NCBI GenBank assembly: GCA_012934845.2
Contig: WNNJ02000610.1
Span: forward strand, 1-64,000
DNA length: 64,000 nucleotides
Source: Pomphorhynchus laevis
Lineage: Eukaryota; Acanthocephala; Palaeacanthocephala; Echinorhynchida; Pomphorhynchidae
Reading direction: 5' to 3'
The notes under the pieces are model-generated. The model did no database searches. It saw only the letters and a program-made list of their open reading frames with translations, and was not told where the DNA came from. The translations under genes were made by a program, and so were the position numbers. Below are positions 55,081 to 64,000 of the stretch, piece by piece. Numbering within the stretch: position 1 is the stretch's first letter; each line of letters opens with the position of its first letter.

Positions 55081-56633
55081 ATCCTAACTCTAATCGCAAG
55101 CTACCGCGATCCTTTCGATTACCTATAAAGGTAACAATTTCAATCCCACTCCGACAAAACTCAAGGTATTTGCAAAAATGCTACATCTTCCCAATCTCTC
55201 TGTTTCCTACAGACAGGCCCTCTCAAAGGATACTGGAGCTCTAAATATAGATTCAGGCTGAGTAGGGCTTTTCAGTCTTCCTTTGGAAGATATTCAAAAA
55301 GGAGAAGCTTGTCTGCTGGATGGAGAGGTCATCGGGCTGGATAAGAAACATAAACCTTGATAAAGTTTTGAAGGAGTCACTATCCGTTCCTATCTAGGCT
55401 TTCATTGGTTTGTAAAAAGTCGCTCTGTTCATTCAGCAATTGGTGAAGTGAATCGCTATTGTTAAAATGACAGTCATTTGCTTACTGTAACTGTTTTTCT
55501 CGACCTTTCCGTTGTATCTCTTCTCTCAGGTCCCTTGGGTTGCCTGTGGGAATTGTTCACAGGGTGGAGATTTTGTTATATAACAAGAGGTTCTTCTATG
55601 AATACAACCATGATGCACGTTAGTTCTGCTCTATTACAGGTGTGGCTCAAGGCTCCCTCTTTCTGCCAAATCCATTGTTTTGTTCAAACCTTTATAAGGT
55701 TCCCTCTTATACCTGACCACATCTATTGTATTGCACAAACCTTTTCAACGTGATCAACATTTAGCGTTATTTGCTGACGAAACCACAGCTCTGTTTACAT
55801 GAATCAGGTACAAAGATGTAGTCTCGGACATCATCCGTTTCTTTTTAAGATTAAAAGACCAGATAGCCCATTCCGATCTTATACTCAACTCGTCTAAATC
55901 GCAGGTGGTTGTCTTTCATCGCGCTACAGCTACAAAGAAAAATTAAAGAGACTAGCAATCATCACTCTTTTCCATTTTGCACAATAAATCCCTCCTGGTT
56001 TTTTTACATCTAGTAAGATACCTAGGTTTTACCGTGATGGTAAACTTGACTGACAGATCTGACTTGAATAAATTCAAGAATATTCTGAAGAGAGCAAGGT
56101 GGGCCTTGAAACGGGCTAAGCATCTGTCATTAAGTGAGAGCACTCAGGTTCGCCTTTGGCCACTTGGGCAATTTCGGGATTAATCTTCTTGTTGAAAAGA
56201 GGTCCACGAGGGTAAAGACTCAGATTTTTGAAACTCCTCATATCGATACTACCGTCCATCGTGCGTTTCATTTTGACTTTCATATGTGTGGCGAACCCTG
56301 AATGGCTCTTTCGTAAAGCGTTGAGTTAATGTTTGCTGGTGGGGCCTGATTCCCTCAGCGATGACTTAATAGAATACTAGTGTGGAGAAAAATATCACTT
56401 AAAACTAACTATTAACTATGCATTTATTTAATCTCTCGTTGTTATGCATGTATATATTTTTTATTAAGAAAATCTTCATTATAATTCGTTTGAGTAATTT
56501 CTGCAATTGAACAATATGTTATTTGTGCAAAAAATGGCGCTATCTTACAACTTAATCATTGATTATAATCGTATAACAAAATCACGCAAGTATTCTAGTA
56601 CTCTGTGTTGAGGTAAAGCGTTCAGAAAGCGAG

Positions 56634-56831
56634 ATGACTGCAAATCGAAAATCACAAGTAAATGCAAAATACGGAGGATTAAAAATGAAACTTAACCAAC
56701 GCTATTACGCAGGCTTACACAGAATGGAAACTGCTTTTCTAATTATGGTACTAATTGTATTAGCGACTATACTTTGCAAAACCTTAACCGGTAGTCCTTA
56801 TATTAAAATAAGTATGCTTAAAATAATATAG
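56634..56831 (+). CDS. Possible single-pass membrane microprotein
   Basis: A 65-residue ORF: a basic, polar N-terminus (TANRKSQVNAKYGGLKMKLN), then RYYAGLHRMETAFLIMVLIV, which enters one hydrophobic helix of about 20 residues (33-52), and a short basic tail. It ends 19 bp before the convergent PSMA7-like stop. The composition is better than random AT-rich ORFs, but no family is recognised and it may have upstream exons. Confidence 0.35.
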   Translation: MTANRKSQVNAKYGGLKMKLNQRYYAGLHRMETAFLIMVLIVLATILCKTLTGSPYIKISMLKII

Positions 56832-56849
56832 TAAAACGAAGAAAACGAT

Positions 56850-61639
<4,790 letters not shown>

Positions 61640-61838
61640 ATGACTATTTTTATTCTGCAAGCTACTTTAATCCTATCTAGCAGCCAACAGCAGTACGCTA
61701 CATCTCAGTATTAGTGGATCTCATCAGCTACTGATCCAATACCTACGTTTCACGTTTCGGTCCTTTTAATGTTGGCTGACGATCACTCGACTCGTCTGCT
61801 TTTATTGGCAATTGGATTCATTGAAATACTTTCGTCTT
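61640..61838 (-). repeat. Family E hammerhead-core repeat, right copy
   Basis: Minus-strand counterpart of 3132-3340, roughly 85-88% identical. Here helix I is complete (CAGTAG before CTGATGA, CTGCTG after the UA), with GAAA further upstream and CTGATGAGATCC facing GGACC. Confidence 0.48.
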
Positions 61839-63342
61839 TCATTTTGCAAATTTAATTGAAATCATTTCTAATTTAATATATCAATATATTAATATAGATG
61901 TTTCCTAAATATAAGATATATAATATATAAATATTATATATTTAATTTAATCTTAAACCTTAAAGTTAAGGTTTAAGGCCAAAATAGGTTTGGTACAACT
62001 TCTACATTTATAATGTATAAATATTAAGCATTTATATTTAAAATATTTTATTTTACATTAAAAATCTCAATTTAAAAAACTATTATATTTAAAGTTATGG
62101 TATCAAATACATTATAACCGTCAATTTTTATATTTCGTAAAGTATAAAATCAATAACTTTTGGCTACACTTGTTGGTAGGACGCGTCATACTTTATAAAT
62201 ACAAAGGTGAAAAGTATCTTCTATTAATCATCCATAATTTTGATCCGTAATATATTTGCAATAGATAATAGTAAAAGCAAATCTAAAATATTCTTTAAAA
62301 TTAATAAACAATATAATTTTTACAAAATTATAAAAAATTTAATCGAAAGGTTCCTTTTTTCCTTTGATTTATCGTTCATTTTCATATCTATTCCTTTATA
62401 ATGATGTATCTATATAATATATAATATATATATTATATAATATATTATATATTATATATATTATATATTATATTATATTATATATTATAATATCTTTATA
62501 ATATATCTATTCCTAAATAATGATGTCCACACTAAGAGGTGAGCTGTACTAGAGGGTTAATAATAAAATAACGAGTAATAATACTGCATCTACTCAACTA
62601 CCTGCTAAATAAATTCATATTTATAAAAATTCATATCAGGCACACTGATATATTCACTTTATAGTAACACATTGCTGATAAAAAGAAGCATCAACATTCA
62701 CATTTTTTTGCTCTGCATTTCTATTTCATCTGTTATTCTAAAATCAATTTCGCTTTACCAAAGTAAAGCGAAATTCAAGAGTAAATGCTGCATAGCCACA
62801 AACTATAATGACGAAATTGTTACTATCAAAATTACTAAATTACTAAATTACTAATTACTAAATTATTAAATATCAATTATGATGAATATCAATGATAAAT
62901 ACTAGCGAACAAATAATTGAAAGGTGTAGGAGCAGCAGATAGCAAGATATAAAAACAAATTGATTTTATTAATGATGTTCCAATATTCCTAATTAAAAAC
63001 GTTTTGTTTCTGATGATGTAAACAGCGAGATAAAAATAAATTAGTGTTTATTGATCCTATACCAGAATTTTAAATAAAAAACGAATCACTTATTTGTGAA
63101 AATAAATAAATTTTTACGAATAAAAATGCTAGAGAAAGAAACTTGCATTGAAAGTTTCTTTGAGTCTTATTCAAATTGTTTTTTACACAATTATTGCATT
63201 ATTAAATTAAACAACACAATTATTTTTATGACTGTAAATGCAAACATTTTACTAAATGTTTGGCAAACGCAATTGCACAAACAAATAAAGTCAGAAACAA
63301 AAGTCAAAACTAATAACGGATTTCTTTTATAGAAGCATTACA

Positions 63343-63581
63343 TTATTGGCTAATGGCATCAAACGTTTCCCTTTTGCTTTTAAGATAATCAATGAACCAA
63401 TTAAAGTGATTTTGTTTCTCGCTTACAGTCATATAATGATTACGACTTAAACCGAGTATAAGCAATTCGAGCAATTCTTTTACCACGCTATTTTTCGATA
63501 TCCACGGATCGTTTTGAATTAATTCATTTTCGTTAAACAGCAAATGCTCATCAAAGCTGTCAAGTTTATCGTTATCGACGC
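63343..63581 (-). CDS. Mitochondrial ribosomal protein mS31, last exon (right copy)
   Basis: Identical protein to the exon at 1390-1628 (ELLELLILGLSRN, QNHFNWFIDYL). The base right after the acceptor is G instead of A; this changes only the codon split with the previous exon. The upstream exons would lie beyond 64000. Which of the two copies is a full gene cannot be told from the window. Confidence 0.7.
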
Positions 63582-63651
63582 CTTTAAATACAAAAAGGAT
63601 ATATTTTATACAGTAAACAAATTTTAAAACATACTAAACTAGTATTTCGGA

Positions 63652-64000
63652 TCTTTATGGTGTCATGCCGTTTTTGATATTTCATGCAGTTTCTGACATG
63701 TAATGTCATGCTTGAAAAATTATAATAAATTCCCTTAGATGAGAATATCAAGAATGGAAATTATTTATTTTGACGAAGATGAACTTTCAATAAGATATGC
63801 TGATGATATTATGGAGATGGATTTTTTCAAAACACGGTTTAAATTTATGATTTGAGGCTGATAAAGAATTTAAGGGTGTTTAGTTATGGGATCGGTATAA
63901 CTCTAATCGAAATGAAGGATGACATAGATGGTTCTATATGGGTATGTAAGACTTCATCACATAGAAAAGAATTGTCTGTGGGGCATGAGTCATTTCTACA
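63652..64000 (+). mobile_element. Merlin transposon, right copy, cut by the window end
   Basis: Begins with the CTTTATGG-type inverted repeat at 63652; plus-strand ORF from 63741 (MRISRMEIIYFDEDELSIRY), then, in another frame, the RLIKNLRV region and GSIWVCK-like block. Same as 971-1319 reversed with a few base changes. Confidence 0.7.

Larger units (their letters stand above)
53690..56370 (+). mobile_element. Second old LINE copy, plus strand (P2)
   Basis: A second ORF2 start at about 53878 (GSSSDPFLLNIFQLNSV), endonuclease blocks duplicated in tandem (54223-54541 and 54542-54860), then RT remnants (55478-55753; the thumb at 55977-56183 with RARWALKRAKHLSL). It ends near 56370 with the family 3' coding end. 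Heavily broken. Confidence 0.65.
61839..64000. repeat. Right arm of the long inverted repeat
   Basis: Reverse complement of 971-3132 with very few differences; continues past the window end. Contains mS31 exon copy 2 and a partial Merlin element. Confidence 0.88.

Overview
Animal nuclear DNA, very AT-rich (simple AT runs throughout). Metazoan origin rests on the host genes: an EPS8-like gene (PTB domain, middle helical region, SH3), the last exon of mitochondrial ribosomal protein mS31, proteasome subunit alpha-4 (PSMA7-like), an LC8-type dynein light chain and a 7-helix receptor. Many introns are only 46-63 bp and proteins are strongly diverged, so a fast-evolving invertebrate is likely; I cannot name the phylum.

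Layout. Both window ends carry one sequence in inverted orientation (left from at least 971 to 3132, right 61839 to 64000, about 99% identical where I compared them), holding the mS31 last exon and a Merlin DNA transposon. Inside the left arm is the LC8-like gene (3536-3802). From 39607 down to 7019 on the minus strand I can trace a 14-exon EPS8-like gene (1602 coding bases, 533 aa) whose reading phase is kept across all 13 junctions. Its introns are packed with repeats: ribozyme-bearing arrays (8.8-12.5 kb), Penelope-like retroelements (8.3, 18.8-20.6, 24.6-27.4 and 33.5-34.8 kb), a hAT transposon fossil (21.1-22.6 kb) and a 17-bp minisatellite (31.7-32.5 kb). Right of the gene lie a CR1/L2-like LINE fossil (40.6-42.7 kb), a single-exon 7TM receptor (43980-44963), a Penelope-like fragment (45.5-46.3 kb), a nest of Jockey/R1-like LINEs (47.0-56.4 kb, including a head-to-head pair), a possible microprotein and the PSMA7-like locus (56850-60451), which lacks its middle.

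Most unusual signal: at least three unrelated-looking repeat families (units of about 390, 356 and 360 bp), plus two weaker relatives, share a module of about 75 nt containing the hammerhead ribozyme core: GAAA, CTGAYGA and a UC (or UA) cleavage dinucleotide, with three helices kept by compensatory changes. The three core strands come in the order GAAA strand, CTGAYGA strand, cleavage strand. This is not a circular permutation of the usual hammerhead order, so one unit can only fold it as a knot. Two tandem units (or two molecules) could form the normal fold. The arrays are in fact tandem and sit next to (TA)n tracts. A Penelope-like element at 18.8 kb has a hammerhead-like motif in the usual order for comparison.

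How the genes relate: I see no operon-like cooperation. The host genes are separate housekeeping or signalling genes; the retroelements supply most of the intervening DNA, and the ribozyme repeats look like their non-autonomous passengers.
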